Virus record (IMG/VR): IMGVR_UViG_3300045454_000043
Span: 1 to 39,175 of that record
Length of the DNA stretch: 39,175 nucleotides
Reading direction: 5' to 3' (one strand)
Source: a virus
Shown one piece after another: positions 17,634 to 26,246 of this stretch; the first letter of the stretch is position 1; every line of letters starts with the position of its first letter. A program made the translations under genes and the position numbers. The notes under the pieces are model-generated. The model was not told the DNA's origin. It worked only from the letters and a program-made list of their open reading frames with translations, and did not search any database.

Positions 17634-20089
17634 ACCGGCGGTGAGGCGACGATGGTCGCAAGATCGAGCGTGACCAAACGTCCGGGCTCGTTGTTGAGCG
17701 ACGCGAGGCCGCCGCTGTCCCCGTTCGGACCGGTCTTGGTGACCAGAATCGTCAGCTTCCCATCGCCAAGGCCACGGGAGTCGAAGGGCAATTCCGCGTT
17801 ACCGAGGTTTTCGTCGAGGAACACGAAGGGCAGGAGACGGGCGACATCGCCGGGGGTAATCTCTCGGACCCACCAGCGTGTGAATGACCGAGGCGCGACG
17901 GCGCCCTCAATGCCGACCACTGGATAATCGGCGTAGTGGCAGAACACCCGCGATCCGTACGCCCACGTCTGCGGGCGCGATCGGAACGTGGGTGATGCAC
18001 CCGGAGCGAAGACGAGGTCATCCTGGTGCCAGAGGGCACCATCCCACCAGTAGTGACGGAGGATCGACGGCCCGCTCGTCGCGGGCGAACGCACCCACAT
18101 AACCGAGTGCGGGCGGTTGGACGAATCGACCGCCGCCCCACACTGGTTGATCTGGTCGAAGAACCCTGTAGCGATGAACGGTGCAGTGTGCTGCGGCAGG
18201 GTGGTCGCCGGGACGGCGGTTCCGTCGGCGGTGGTCCACGCCGTAGCGGAGGCGTCGGTGCTGCGGATGTAGCCGAAGTCGTGCGTGGTGGCGAGGTCGT
18301 CGGTTTCGCGCCACATGAAGAACAGGTGCCACTTCCCATCCGGGCCGATGGCCGGGGTGTTGACGTAGGGCGACTCGTTCTGCGCGGCCCCGTCCACGGT
18401 GAAGCCGGAGATGGGGCGGGAGATGTGCTCCCACCGCTGGTTGGTGAAGCTCCATCGGTTGATGAAGTACGCACCGTTTCCGGACCCACCCTGCCGCACG
18501 ACCAGCCACAGCGACCCGTCCAGCGGGCTGGTGAGGAACTGCGGGTAGGTGATGGAGTTGCGGTTTGCGGACGGAATGCCGGAGACGTCGGGGACGCTCC
18601 ACGCGGTGATGTTGTGCGCGGCGTTGGAGCGGACGATCTTGAGCGGGTCGTCGTGGTGGTCGCCCGAGACATGGATGCGGCCTTCACCGTCGACGCCGAT
18701 GGAGAACGTGTTGTGCCCGTCCGGGTCGACCGGTGATCCGAGCGGGTTGCCGCTGATCGTGGACAGGTCGAACGTGGACCACGCGCCCCAGGTACCCGCG
18801 GTGCGGACCCGCTTGCCGATGATCGGCTTGCGGGCGTTGTCCACCCACACGGCGTACTGGTTGTCACCCACGGTCACAACGTTGTCGCGGATGAACGCGC
18901 CCGCGTTGTTGTTGTAGGTGTTGTCCAGAGTGCCAGGCAGCGGTGACTCCTGACGGCGGTTCGCGGCGAGACGCGCGACCGGGCGGACGATGACTTTGAT
19001 GAGGCCGATCTGGTTCGCGCCGAGGCTACCGACGCCCGTGGTGCGGACGGTGAAGCGGGTCGCGCCCGGGGGGATCGTCACGGCGCTGGCAATGTTCGTG
19101 CGGCGCACGCGGCGCTGCGCGGGCGCGGTCAACAGCAGCGTCTTGGTCGATGCGGACTCGTTCAGCGACGACAGGTTCGTGCCCTCACCGACCGCGGCCC
19201 AGCGAAGCTGCAGCTGCACCGTGCCGGCGACGGCGGACACGTTGGTCCACTCGATGTCGATGTCCACCAGCGTCGGCGTGCGCTGCCCCAGGTTGATCGA
19301 GCACCCGACCACCTGTGTCGCGTTCGGCGACATCAGCCACATCGGCAGGCCGTGACTCGTCGTGTTCAGCGTGGGGGTCCCCGCGACAGTGGCGAACTCC
19401 ATCGCCGGGACGAACAGCCCCGAGGACTCAGCGACAACGGTTCCCCAGTCCGTCGCCGCCACAGCAGCGTCGACAGCAGTCGCCGCGGCAGGAGCGACGC
19501 TGGCCACAATCGCGGAACTAAAGGCCTGTTCCGTCTGGGTGCCGGGCGTGGTGATTCGGGAGGCGATGAAGCTGTCCGAGTCCACCAGCGCCGCGGCCGC
19601 CTCCGACGCCGCCGCCTGCGCCTCGGCGACGAGGGTCCCCCAGAAGTCTGGCACCGAAACGACGTCGCCCGCGGTCGAGGATGCCGGCACGGTCTTGTCA
19701 AGATCCACGACACCGTCACCGGCGGGGAGCACGAACGGGCCGAGGGTCACCGGCGGGATGCCGGCGGCACGGTTGTCGCTGGTGAGGAACTCGACCAGCG
19801 CGGTGTAGCGGTGCGAGTAGGCGTCCGGCGCGGAGACGTCGATAATCGCGCCGGTGCGGGCATCCTTCCACCCCTGCACATCGGTGCGAGGCAGCACGAT
19901 CTGCACCTCGCTGCCCTCCGCCGACGTCGCGGCGACACGGAGGTTCTCGAACCGGTATCCGGTGGCATCCCAGATCAACGACCTGGACCCGGTCACCGTC
20001 ACCCGCACCTTCAGCAGGTCGGCGGACTCGAGGACCATCGCACCGCCGACGCTGATGACGCGGGTAGGAACGTACTCGGGGAAGGGCAT
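17630..20089 (-). CDS. Tail fibre/minor tail protein with BNR-like domain (819 aa)
   Basis: ATG 20089 follows GGAG. The first 110 residues look like a tail-attachment domain. Residues about 150-210 are Ala/Ser-rich and probably a trimeric coiled stalk. Residues about 215-370 form a beta domain. The C-terminal 400 residues resemble the BNR-repeat (beta-propeller) family seen in sialidases and some polysaccharide lyases (DGHNTFSIGVDGEGRIHVSG, then DHHDDPLKIV, and later WHLFFMW). It is likely to bind, and perhaps cut, a host surface glycan. It is the last late-operon gene and adjoins the surface-glycan-like membrane gene. Catalytic residues cannot be assigned by eye. Confidence 0.72.
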   Translation of the reverse strand: MPFPEYVPTRVISVGGAMVLESADLLKVRVTVTGSRSLIWDATGYRFENLRVAATSAEGSEVQIVLPRTDVQGWKDARTGAIIDVSAPDAYSHRYTALVEFLTSDNRAAGIPPVTLGPFVLPAGDGVVDLDKTVPASSTAGDVVSVPDFWGTLVAEAQAAASEAAAALVDSDSFIASRITTPGTQTEQAFSSAIVASVAPAAATAVDAAVAATDWGTVVAESSGLFVPAMEFATVAGTPTLNTTSHGLPMWLMSPNATQVVGCSINLGQRTPTLVDIDIEWTNVSAVAGTVQLQLRWAAVGEGTNLSSLNESASTKTLLLTAPAQRRVRRTNIASAVTIPPGATRFTVRTTGVGSLGANQIGLIKVIVRPVARLAANRRQESPLPGTLDNTYNNNAGAFIRDNVVTVGDNQYAVWVDNARKPIIGKRVRTAGTWGAWSTFDLSTISGNPLGSPVDPDGHNTFSIGVDGEGRIHVSGDHHDDPLKIVRSNAAHNITAWSVPDVSGIPSANRNSITYPQFLTSPLDGSLWLVVRQGGSGNGAYFINRWSFTNQRWEHISRPISGFTVDGAAQNESPYVNTPAIGPDGKWHLFFMWRETDDLATTHDFGYIRSTDASATAWTTADGTAVPATTLPQHTAPFIATGFFDQINQCGAAVDSSNRPHSVMWVRSPATSGPSILRHYWWDGALWHQDDLVFAPGASPTFRSRPQTWAYGSRVFCHYADYPVVGIEGAVAPRSFTRWWVREITPGDVARLLPFVFLDENLGNAELPFDSRGLGDGKLTILVTKTGPNGDSGGLASLNNEPGRLVTLDLATIVASPPV

Positions 20090-20094
20090 CGGCG

Positions 20095-20178
20095 TTACTC
20101 CGCTCGCGAGAAGGGTGATGTGTAGATCGTGAAGAGGAGGGCTGCGGCGAGCGCCGCCCAGACGACGCGCCGCTTCAC
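20095..20178 (-). CDS. Tiny membrane protein (27 aa)
   Basis: GTG 20178 overlaps the previous stop. It has a basic start (KRRVV) and one hydrophobic span (WAALAAALLFTIY). It lies in the lysis region and may be a holin partner or antiholin; this is tentative. Confidence 0.4.
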   Translation of the reverse strand: MKRRVVWAALAAALLFTIYTSPFSRAE

Positions 20179-20276
20179 ATGCGGGCGACCATCAGGATGC
20201 AGATGACGACGAGCAGGGCGAGGTCGATGTCCAGGAGGGCGAGCCAGAGCAGCTCGCGCCGCACCCTCCCGGACAT
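20175..20276 (-). CDS. Tiny membrane protein (33 aa)
   Basis: ATG 20276 follows GGAGTGAGAC, a good ribosome site that overlaps the end of the holin-like gene. One membrane span covers residues about 8-31 (LLWLALLDIDLALLVVICIL), with a basic N-terminus. Its place between holin-like gene and tail fibre suggests a lysis accessory role. Confidence 0.5.
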   Translation of the reverse strand: MSGRVRRELLWLALLDIDLALLVVICILMVARM

Positions 20277-20279
20277 GTC

Positions 20280-20666
20280 TCACTCCGCTGCCGGGCCGGT
20301 GAGGTATTCGACCTCGCCGAGCTCCGCGAACGCGACGGGCGGTTCGTTCGGGACGACGTAGACACCGATGCCAGCGAAGGCGGCGATCGCGACCTGCACC
20401 CACTCCGAGAGGGTGACTCCGCCGCTCAGGAAGGAGGCGATGGCGATGCCCGCGGCGATGCCGAAGGTCATGATCGTCTTCAGGTACTGGCCCGGGCCGT
20501 CCTCCAGGTTGGGGACGAGGTAGACGATCACGGCGCCAGCAAGGGCGATGAGGATGTTGATGAGCTCCTCGATCGTGACCTGGTTGTCGGTGAGTGCGGT
20601 GACGAGCACCGCGGCGGTGGCGAGGGCGATGTAGGTGATCGCCTTCGCGTAGTGGCCGATGTTCAT
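20280..20666 (-). CDS. Holin-like membrane protein with internal duplication (128 aa)
   Basis: ATG 20666 follows AGGAGG. Four hydrophobic segments are seen at about 9-26, 35-52, 65-81 and 89-106. Residues 8-53 and 62-107 are two copies of one unit, each ending in a VYLVPN/VYVVPN motif after an acidic IEE/SEW helix, so the gene arose by duplication. Holins of this kind form membrane lesions that release or activate endolysin. The assignment rests on topology and the nearby endolysin. Confidence 0.65.
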   Translation of the reverse strand: MNIGHYAKAITYIALATAAVLVTALTDNQVTIEELINILIALAGAVIVYLVPNLEDGPGQYLKTIMTFGIAAGIAIASFLSGGVTLSEWVQVAIAAFAGIGVYVVPNEPPVAFAELGEVEYLTGPAAE

Positions 20667-20679
20667 GATGACCTCCTGG

Positions 20680-21297
20680 TCACTCGATAAGTTCGGGCGC
20701 CGCGGGGGTGCAGGCGCCTTCGGTGGGGGATGTGATGACGCACGTCTGCTGGGTGCCGAGCGCGTCGGTGAAGGTGAAGCTGAACGGGAACGCGGACTGA
20801 CCGGCAGGTCCGGGCTCGCCTTTGGGTCCTGCGGGACCTGCCGGCCCCTGTGGGCCTACGACAGACTCGCCCGGTGTTCCGGGCGCCCCGTCTGCTCCTG
20901 GTGGGCCTGACGCGCCCGTGGCGCCGTCCTCGCCCGGTTCTCCCGGTGCACCCTGGTCGCCTGTCGGGCCGGGTGGGCCGGGGACACCTCGCGGTCCGGT
21001 CTCGCCGGGCTCACCCGCCTCACCAGGCACCGTGACGACGTCGGCCGGTGCGTCTCCGTCAGGGTCCTGGCCGAGCTCGAGCAGTTGGTCGTACAGATCC
21101 TGAGCGTTCAGTTGGGATGCGTGGAGGTCGTCGAGGAGAACGCTGATCTGTTCCGCCTGCCGAGTGTTGCGGTCGTTCGCCGCGGCGAGGCGGGTGGACA
21201 GGTTCACGATCGTGAACGTCCCGAGCGCGAGCAATGACACCGACATTGCGGCGATCAAGGCGATGAAGAGCGCTCGAGCTCTGAATGCTCTGGTCAC
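20680..21297 (-). CDS. Membrane-anchored collagen-like protein (205 aa)
   Basis: GTG 21297 starts three bases after the previous stop. Residues 9-32 form a membrane anchor. Residues 33-78 are a coiled-coil stalk ([20 protein letters not shown]). Residues 92-166 are Gly-X-Y triplets with one interruption (GESVV at 143-147). A small C-terminal domain with two cysteines follows. Collagen repeats are common in phage tail fibres, but an N-terminal membrane span in the lysis cassette points to an anchored, trimeric surface or spanin-like protein. Which of these it is remains open. Confidence 0.75.
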   Translation of the reverse strand: MTRAFRARALFIALIAAMSVSLLALGTFTIVNLSTRLAAANDRNTRQAEQISVLLDDLHASQLNAQDLYDQLLELGQDPDGDAPADVVTVPGEAGEPGETGPRGVPGPPGPTGDQGAPGEPGEDGATGASGPPGADGAPGTPGESVVGPQGPAGPAGPKGEPGPAGQSAFPFSFTFTDALGTQQTCVITSPTEGACTPAAPELIE

Positions 21298-21299
21298 GG

Positions 21300-21674
21300 T
21301 CAGCCTCCGAACAGTGGTCGGAAGGCGAGAGTGATGACGCCGAGCCCGGAAGCGAGCACCGATAGGGCGATCGCGATGCCGACGTTGTACTTGCGTGCCT
21401 CCATGCGGTCCTCGACCACCTGCAGTCGCTCGGCAACCTTCTTGCGCTCCCCTGCCTCCTTGTCGACGGCAGCATGGCGGGCGAGGGCTTCCTTCTCGAC
21501 CGCCGCAACACGCTCAGCCCGCTCCGACGCCAACGCGGCCACGAGATCTTTGATGCGGTCGTCGACGTGCGCTTGGTCGGTGCGCGTCGCCATGTTCCGT
21601 TTGATCTCGGTGACGTCGTCCTGGACGTTCGCGAGCCGCTCGACGATGACGGGGATCGACGGCTCCTCCGGCAT
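21300..21674 (-). CDS. Coiled-coil tail-anchored membrane protein (124 aa)
   Basis: ATG 21674 overlaps the endolysin stop (TGATG). Residues 5-92 are a long amphipathic coiled coil ([17 protein letters not shown], then [20 protein letters not shown]). Residues about 97-117 are one membrane span near the C-terminus. This layout is frequent among actinophage lysis-region proteins (DUF2746-like) and could be a holin or spanin component. Confidence 0.6.
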   Translation of the reverse strand: MPEEPSIPVIVERLANVQDDVTEIKRNMATRTDQAHVDDRIKDLVAALASERAERVAAVEKEALARHAAVDKEAGERKKVAERLQVVEDRMEARKYNVGIAIALSVLASGLGVITLAFRPLFGG

Positions 21675-22417
21675 CAGCTGGCCGGCTTGAGAACGAGCTT
21701 CGCCAGGCCAGCGTCGATCGCCGCCGCGACGTCAGCCTTCGACGCACCCGAGGGGACGACGATCGACTTCGCGACCTCGGCCGCGATCGCCTGTCGGTCC
21801 TCGTCGGTCATCTTGACCGCGATCGCCTTGATGTCGCCGGAGTCGTCAGCGGCGCTGAGGAGCTCGAAGACTGTGGGGCCGAGCTGCCAGTTTGCACCCT
21901 TGCCGCCTGGGCGCACGTCGAACTTGAACGCGCGCTGCAGCCAGCTCGCGAACGTCTGATAGTTCTGCTCGGTGTTGTCGAGGGTTCCCATGTCGTCCTC
22001 CTCCTGGAAGGTCCACACCCCGCCGACCTGGGCGAGCGTGATCGTTTCGTTGCGGTGCTGGTCGAGGGACCAGAAGTACTCGAAGTGCCACGGCTCGACG
22101 AGCACGCCGTTGCGGTACACGGTGCGGCGCCACCCGTGACGCTCCATGAGGGCTACGAAGCGCTGCGCCTCGTTGGAGTCGATGGCGGCCCCGAGCTGGT
22201 GAACGCTCGGCCCGTTGCCGCGCGGTGGTGGGTAGGGCGACAGAGCGATCGGGTAGCCGTTGCGCTGGTAGTTGTTCCAGTGCTCGAGCTGCTTCTCCTC
22301 GGTTCGGCCGGCCTCGGTGATCTGGCACCGGTGCCCGATCTCCCGGTCGATGCGAGCTATCGAGCGCGCGGCCGGGTCCTCCAGCCACCCGCGGCCGCCG
22401 CCGAGATCAACCCTCAT
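21674..22417 (-). CDS. Endolysin, M15 (VanY-like) peptidase (247 aa)
   Basis: ATG 22417 overlaps the previous stop by 11 bp; the ribosome site is modest. The N-terminal domain (about 15-125) is a zinc D,D-peptidase of family M15, with ligands H73 and D80 (SVHQLGAAID) and H111 with catalytic E108 (EPWHFEYF). It would cut the peptide stems of peptidoglycan. The C-terminal 110 residues form a helical domain, possibly cell-wall binding (NYQTFASWLQRAFKFDV). The 32 residues upstream in the same frame are not credible. It heads the lysis cassette. Confidence 0.85.
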   Translation of the reverse strand: MRVDLGGGRGWLEDPAARSIARIDREIGHRCQITEAGRTEEKQLEHWNNYQRNGYPIALSPYPPPRGNGPSVHQLGAAIDSNEAQRFVALMERHGWRRTVYRNGVLVEPWHFEYFWSLDQHRNETITLAQVGGVWTFQEEDDMGTLDNTEQNYQTFASWLQRAFKFDVRPGGKGANWQLGPTVFELLSAADDSGDIKAIAVKMTDEDRQAIAAEVAKSIVVPSGASKADVAAAIDAGLAKLVLKPAS

Positions 22418-22595
22418 GATCCGGTTCCGGTTCAGGGTCTCCCCGGTCATCCTCCGGGCTGACGAGGACAAGCTCGCCGTTCTCGTCGAGGCCGACGTAG
22501 CAAGGCACACCATGCTCGTTCACCGTGAGAATCACAGGAGCACCCGTGATCCTCAGAGTCTCCGCGAGCGTCTGGTCCGGGAACCGTTCAGCCAT
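22407..22595 (-). CDS. Small acidic protein (62 aa)
   Basis: ATG 22595 lies two bases after the previous stop, with GAGGGC upstream. It has a beta-like pattern (VILTVNEHGVPCYVGLDENG) and an acidic tail (DDRGDPEPEPD). Proteins of this size often sit between minor tail genes and the lysin. No function is assigned. Confidence 0.55.
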   Translation of the reverse strand: MAERFPDQTLAETLRITGAPVILTVNEHGVPCYVGLDENGELVLVSPEDDRGDPEPEPDHEG

Positions 22596-22597
22596 GA

Positions 22598-23644
22598 TCA
22601 AGCCCTCACGATCCGGACGTACCCGTCGAGACGCATCGTCCCGGCGTTGTTCGAGATGACGTAGGTGGCGACATTCGCTGACGTCTCCACGTGCAGCAGC
22701 CGTGTCACAGCCATCTCGAAGAACCCGGACGGGGTCTGCCACTCGCTCTCGTCGGAGAGCAACGTCGTCGCGCCCGCGGAGGACACGATCATCTGCGAGT
22801 AGTTCTGCGCACCGAACGACACCTTCAGCGTCGCCGTGTACCAGTACGTGCCGGGACCGAGGACATAGGTCGCACCGTTCGCGCCCGACGTCGCCGTCCC
22901 ACCCAGGGTGTTCGTCGGGGTGCCCTCCCACCGCATGAGGGTGTTCGCACCGGCGTTGATCACCTGCTGCCCGTCGGAGCGCCGGAACCGGCCTTCGAAC
23001 AAAGGCGGAAGGGGTGTGTCCCAGGACCCGTCGAGGCGGGTGCGCATGCGGTCCTCGTCGATCCGGTACGCGAGCGACCCGTCCGCCGGAGCCCAGGCGT
23101 CCATCTCGGTCTGGTTCCGCAGGAACACAACCCCGCCGGCTGCTGCTGTGTACCGGTACGTCTGCGTGATCACGACACCGCTGTTCGTCGCGGTCGCCGT
23201 CGACGGGACGGTCGCGGTCGCGAGCTCGTACGCACCAGCCGGGATGGCCGGCTTCGTAGGCGTGCCTGACGCGGTGCCCTGCGTGACACCGAACACCGGC
23301 GTGGTCTGTCCCGAGTCGGTGTACGACGGGAACCGGCACCGCACCCAGATCACGTCGATGCGGGAGTTCGACCCCGGCGCCGCGGTGGTCGCGACCGTCG
23401 TGGCTCCGTCGTTCGCGACGAGCTCGACACCGGACCCGTTCCGCGACGTCGCAGCGACGAACGCCGCCACAGAGTACGACATCCCGGAGGTGCCGGTCAC
23501 GAGCGGGTTCATGTGCGTCGGGAACACCCCGAGGCGGGGCGCGCCGGTCGCGTCGCGGGCGATCAGGCCAGCGAAGATCAGGCGGGTGTCGGTGATCGAC
23601 AGACCACCGCCGTCCTCGGTGGGGAAAGAATCGGTGAGAGCCAC
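22598..23644 (-). CDS. Minor tail protein (348 aa)
   Basis: GTG 23644 follows GGAGGATCC. The N-terminal 130 residues (SITDTRLIFAGLIARDATGA, later SRIDVIWVR) look like an upper-baseplate attachment domain seen in actinophage minor tail proteins. A Thr/Ala-rich linker follows. The C-terminal part is a jelly-roll-like beta domain with Gly/Tyr strands, possibly receptor-binding. Called from fold pattern and gene order. Confidence 0.7.
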   Translation of the reverse strand: MALTDSFPTEDGGGLSITDTRLIFAGLIARDATGAPRLGVFPTHMNPLVTGTSGMSYSVAAFVAATSRNGSGVELVANDGATTVATTAAPGSNSRIDVIWVRCRFPSYTDSGQTTPVFGVTQGTASGTPTKPAIPAGAYELATATVPSTATATNSGVVITQTYRYTAAAGGVVFLRNQTEMDAWAPADGSLAYRIDEDRMRTRLDGSWDTPLPPLFEGRFRRSDGQQVINAGANTLMRWEGTPTNTLGGTATSGANGATYVLGPGTYWYTATLKVSFGAQNYSQMIVSSAGATTLLSDESEWQTPSGFFEMAVTRLLHVETSANVATYVISNNAGTMRLDGYVRIVRA

Positions 23645-23663
23645 AGGGATCCTCCAGTGGGTG

Positions 23664-24290
23664 TTATGCGAAGACGCCTTCGCCGATGACTTGCACGCGC
23701 AACGCGAGCCCCTGGAACACCCCGGACACCGGGGTGGTGTTCATGGTCGCCGCCCACATCCCGACGAAGCCGCGCGCGACGTAGGGGCCTGGATACAGCT
23801 CCTGGTCGATCTCGACCAGTTGGGCGCCCGTGGATATCGACATGCCCAGGCGGATGTCCGTGTACAGGCGCCCGGTCTTCTGGCCGAGCCCCGCGCCGGG
23901 GATCGCGACACCGTTCGCGTCGCGCAAGGAGTAGCCCACGTACCCGATGACGAAGGACCCGCCAGGGGTCAGCGATGCTTCGCCGACGGACGCTTCGATC
24001 AGGCACTGACCGGTGGGTATGTTGATGTCGTCGATTCGGCAGTCCGGTGAGGTCGCGTACCAGTACTGGGTGGCGTCGTTCGGGATGGTCGGCGTTGTGA
24101 AGTTCGACACCGGCGGCGACCCTTTTGTCTGCAGGCTGGCGAGGTAGGCGACGGTCGCCTCGAGCTGCGCGACTGATCCGACCCGCTGCGTTCCCGAGGG
24201 GGCCTTGAGCCGCTTCAGCTCCAGCTCAAGGCGCCGGATCCGGTCGACGACATCGCCGGCGCCCTCACGGGGTGGGGTTGGGTTAGCCAC
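23664..24290 (-). CDS. Minor tail protein (208 aa)
   Basis: GTG 24290 follows GGAGG and overlaps the previous stop by eight bases. Residues 10-60 are a short coiled coil (DRIRRLELELKRLK). The remainder is a beta-rich domain. Position directly after the Gp37-like hub protein suggests a baseplate or fibre component. Specific function is unknown. Confidence 0.65.
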   Translation of the reverse strand: MANPTPPREGAGDVVDRIRRLELELKRLKAPSGTQRVGSVAQLEATVAYLASLQTKGSPPVSNFTTPTIPNDATQYWYATSPDCRIDDINIPTGQCLIEASVGEASLTPGGSFVIGYVGYSLRDANGVAIPGAGLGQKTGRLYTDIRLGMSISTGAQLVEIDQELYPGPYVARGFVGMWAATMNTTPVSGVFQGLALRVQVIGEGVFA

Positions 24291-25425
24291 CGTCGTACGC
24301 CTCCCCGCAGGTGATCTCCACCCACTCGCCTCGCTCATCACCAGACATGCCGGCTATGCGGCGCCGGTACGTTCCCGGCGGCACATACCCGCCGGAGACC
24401 GGAGCATCCTTCGTGACGATCACGTCGATCAGGTCGCCGGGGTTGTACTCCCCCGGGAACGGCGGAAGGTCGGCGCGGACCTTGAACGACCAGAACTCCC
24501 ACGGACGCCGCGCGGTGCGCAGCGTCTCGACGTTCCAGGACTCAAGGGTCGCGACCTCGCTCGTGTTCGCCGACGCATCCGACTGCAGCTCAAGGAGCGG
24601 GTAACCCTGCTCGACGAGGTACGGGTCGTACATCATCGCGATCTCGGTGCGGTCATCCGAACGGCCACCGACCGACCAGGACACCGACCCCATCAGAGAC
24701 GGGTTCGTCTTCACGCTGAGCCCGGAGCCTTCACCGACCTCCCACGCGAACACGTCGGTGGACTGCAGGCGCGGCTGCGTCTCGGTCCCGGACTGGAACA
24801 CCCACCCGATGGTGTCCTCACTGGTCCAGACGAGCTGGAACCGGAAGTCTGGGCCGTTCTGCACCCCGGACAGGTCAGCGAGCGCGTCGTCGATGCTTTC
24901 GAGATCCACGGCGGCGTACCGGCGGTACCGGCTGCCGGCACGGTCGGGGTGGAACGTGATCGGAATGTCCGTCCACCCGGGCCAGGTGAACGCCTGCTCG
25001 GTGATCTTTTTCCCGATGGTGCCGAGGTCGTACCCGTTGATCAGGGTGTCCTTTGTCACATCCGGCACCCCGGCGGCGGTGACGAGCGACTCGGTGAGCG
25101 CCTCGACGGGGAGGATGTGGCGGCGCGCGAGCGCGACGCGGATGCCACGGGCGGTGAGGGTCAGCGAACTGCCGTCGTCATCGAAGTCGTGCGGCATGAT
25201 CGGGCCACCCAGAAGGCGCCCCTCGATGTCGACCGCAATCCCGTGCTTCCAGGCGGCGCCCAGGTTCGGCCAGTTCCGTGCCGCCTCAGCGGGGCTGTTC
25301 AGGTCGATCGTGATGTCGACCGTCTCCGGGGTGTTCGAGGTATTCGACCACGAGATCGTCAACGGCTCGGGCTCCGCGATCAGCTGACCACCGCGGATCT
25401 CGAACACGTACGCTCTCACCACCAT
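24283..25425 (-). CDS. Tail hub/Gp37-like minor tail protein (380 aa)
   Basis: ATG 25425 overlaps the distal-tail gene by 10 bp. The N-terminal beta domain (about 10-100) and a hub-like arrangement (TRGIRVALARRHILPVEALT, then GYDLGTIGKKI) agree with the Siphovirus ReqiPepy6 Gp37-like family. The C-terminus ends in a conserved GEYNPGDLIDV strand. Such proteins form the hub under the distal tail ring. Gene order supports the call. Confidence 0.7.
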   Translation of the reverse strand: MVVRAYVFEIRGGQLIAEPEPLTISWSNTSNTPETVDITIDLNSPAEAARNWPNLGAAWKHGIAVDIEGRLLGGPIMPHDFDDDGSSLTLTARGIRVALARRHILPVEALTESLVTAAGVPDVTKDTLINGYDLGTIGKKITEQAFTWPGWTDIPITFHPDRAGSRYRRYAAVDLESIDDALADLSGVQNGPDFRFQLVWTSEDTIGWVFQSGTETQPRLQSTDVFAWEVGEGSGLSVKTNPSLMGSVSWSVGGRSDDRTEIAMMYDPYLVEQGYPLLELQSDASANTSEVATLESWNVETLRTARRPWEFWSFKVRADLPPFPGEYNPGDLIDVIVTKDAPVSGGYVPPGTYRRRIAGMSGDERGEWVEITCGEAYDGG

Positions 25426-26246
25426 GCCGGGAACACCCGCCCCTCAAGAGTCGGTGACCCGGACGCGCCGGTGACGTCGAACTGGTAGGCGCGGGACGAC
25501 CCAGGCGGCACGGTCTCCCACTCCCGGAACCGCAGCCACCGGGACACGTCCGACTGGTCATCGATCACGGCCCGCCGGGTCGCGGTGTCGATCAGGACGG
25601 TGGACCCGGGCGGGACGTACCGGTCGAACCCGATCCGCGCGCCCGTCTCCATGCACGTCACCGTCGCGGTATCGAACCCGCCCTTGAGCTGGAAGCTCGG
25701 CGCCGACGGTGCCCGCCCCGTGTTCGCCAGAGTCACTCGCCCATCGACACCCCCGCCGGGCCACACGGCCGGCCACACGGCCGGCCACTCCAACCCCGCA
25801 CCCTCTGTCGGCGGTGCGGTAGACAACCAGCTTGCGTCTGCGTATCTGCGCCCGTCCTCGGCGAGAACATCAACGGTTGCCTGACCGAACCACCGATTTC
25901 TCGTGCTCTCCGGCGTGACTGCCTCGACCGAGACCCAACGCCACCAGCTTCCGTCCTCGGTGGTGACCCGCATCACGACGGGCGTCTCCGCGCCAGTGGC
26001 GGAGAGCGCGTCGAACGCGCGCTCCACCTCGAGGTGATCAGCCCCGCGATACCGGGCCACAAATGAGATCGCCCGCGAGGATCGCAGCGAGCGTGCCCGC
26101 TGAAATGACCCGTGAGCCTGCGGCCTCTCCCTTGCTTCCACCTTGTTGGCTGTTGATCCCCACCAGTCAGTGAGCGACAGGAAAGCCCACCCCTCGACAT
26201 CGGAATCTGAAAAGACGATCGAGTCGAGCTGGATGGTGGTGCTCAT
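25416..26246 (-). CDS. Distal tail protein (276 aa)
   Basis: ATG 26246 overlaps the tape-measure stop (ATGA). It has an N-terminal jelly-roll-like region (LTDWWGSTANKVEAR, then ISFVARYRG) and a C-terminal galectin-like part. This and its place directly after the tape measure match Dit-type proteins that cap the tail tube. A short WPAV duplication results from a 12-bp tandem repeat. Confidence 0.75.
   Translation of the reverse strand: MSTTIQLDSIVFSDSDVEGWAFLSLTDWWGSTANKVEARERPQAHGSFQRARSLRSSRAISFVARYRGADHLEVERAFDALSATGAETPVVMRVTTEDGSWWRWVSVEAVTPESTRNRWFGQATVDVLAEDGRRYADASWLSTAPPTEGAGLEWPAVWPAVWPGGGVDGRVTLANTGRAPSAPSFQLKGGFDTATVTCMETGARIGFDRYVPPGSTVLIDTATRRAVIDDQSDVSRWLRFREWETVPPGSSRAYQFDVTGASGSPTLEGRVFPAWW
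25759..25788. repeat. 12-bp tandem repeat inside the distal-tail gene
   Basis: GGCCACACGGCC occurs twice in tandem (25759-25770 and 25771-25782), followed by a partial third copy. It encodes a repeated Trp-Pro-Ala-Val segment and keeps the frame. Confidence 0.7.

Noticed and set aside
20822-21103. Plus-strand Pro/Gly-rich collagen-looking frame
   Set aside because: It is the reverse complement of the real Gly-X-Y repeats in the minus-strand gene.
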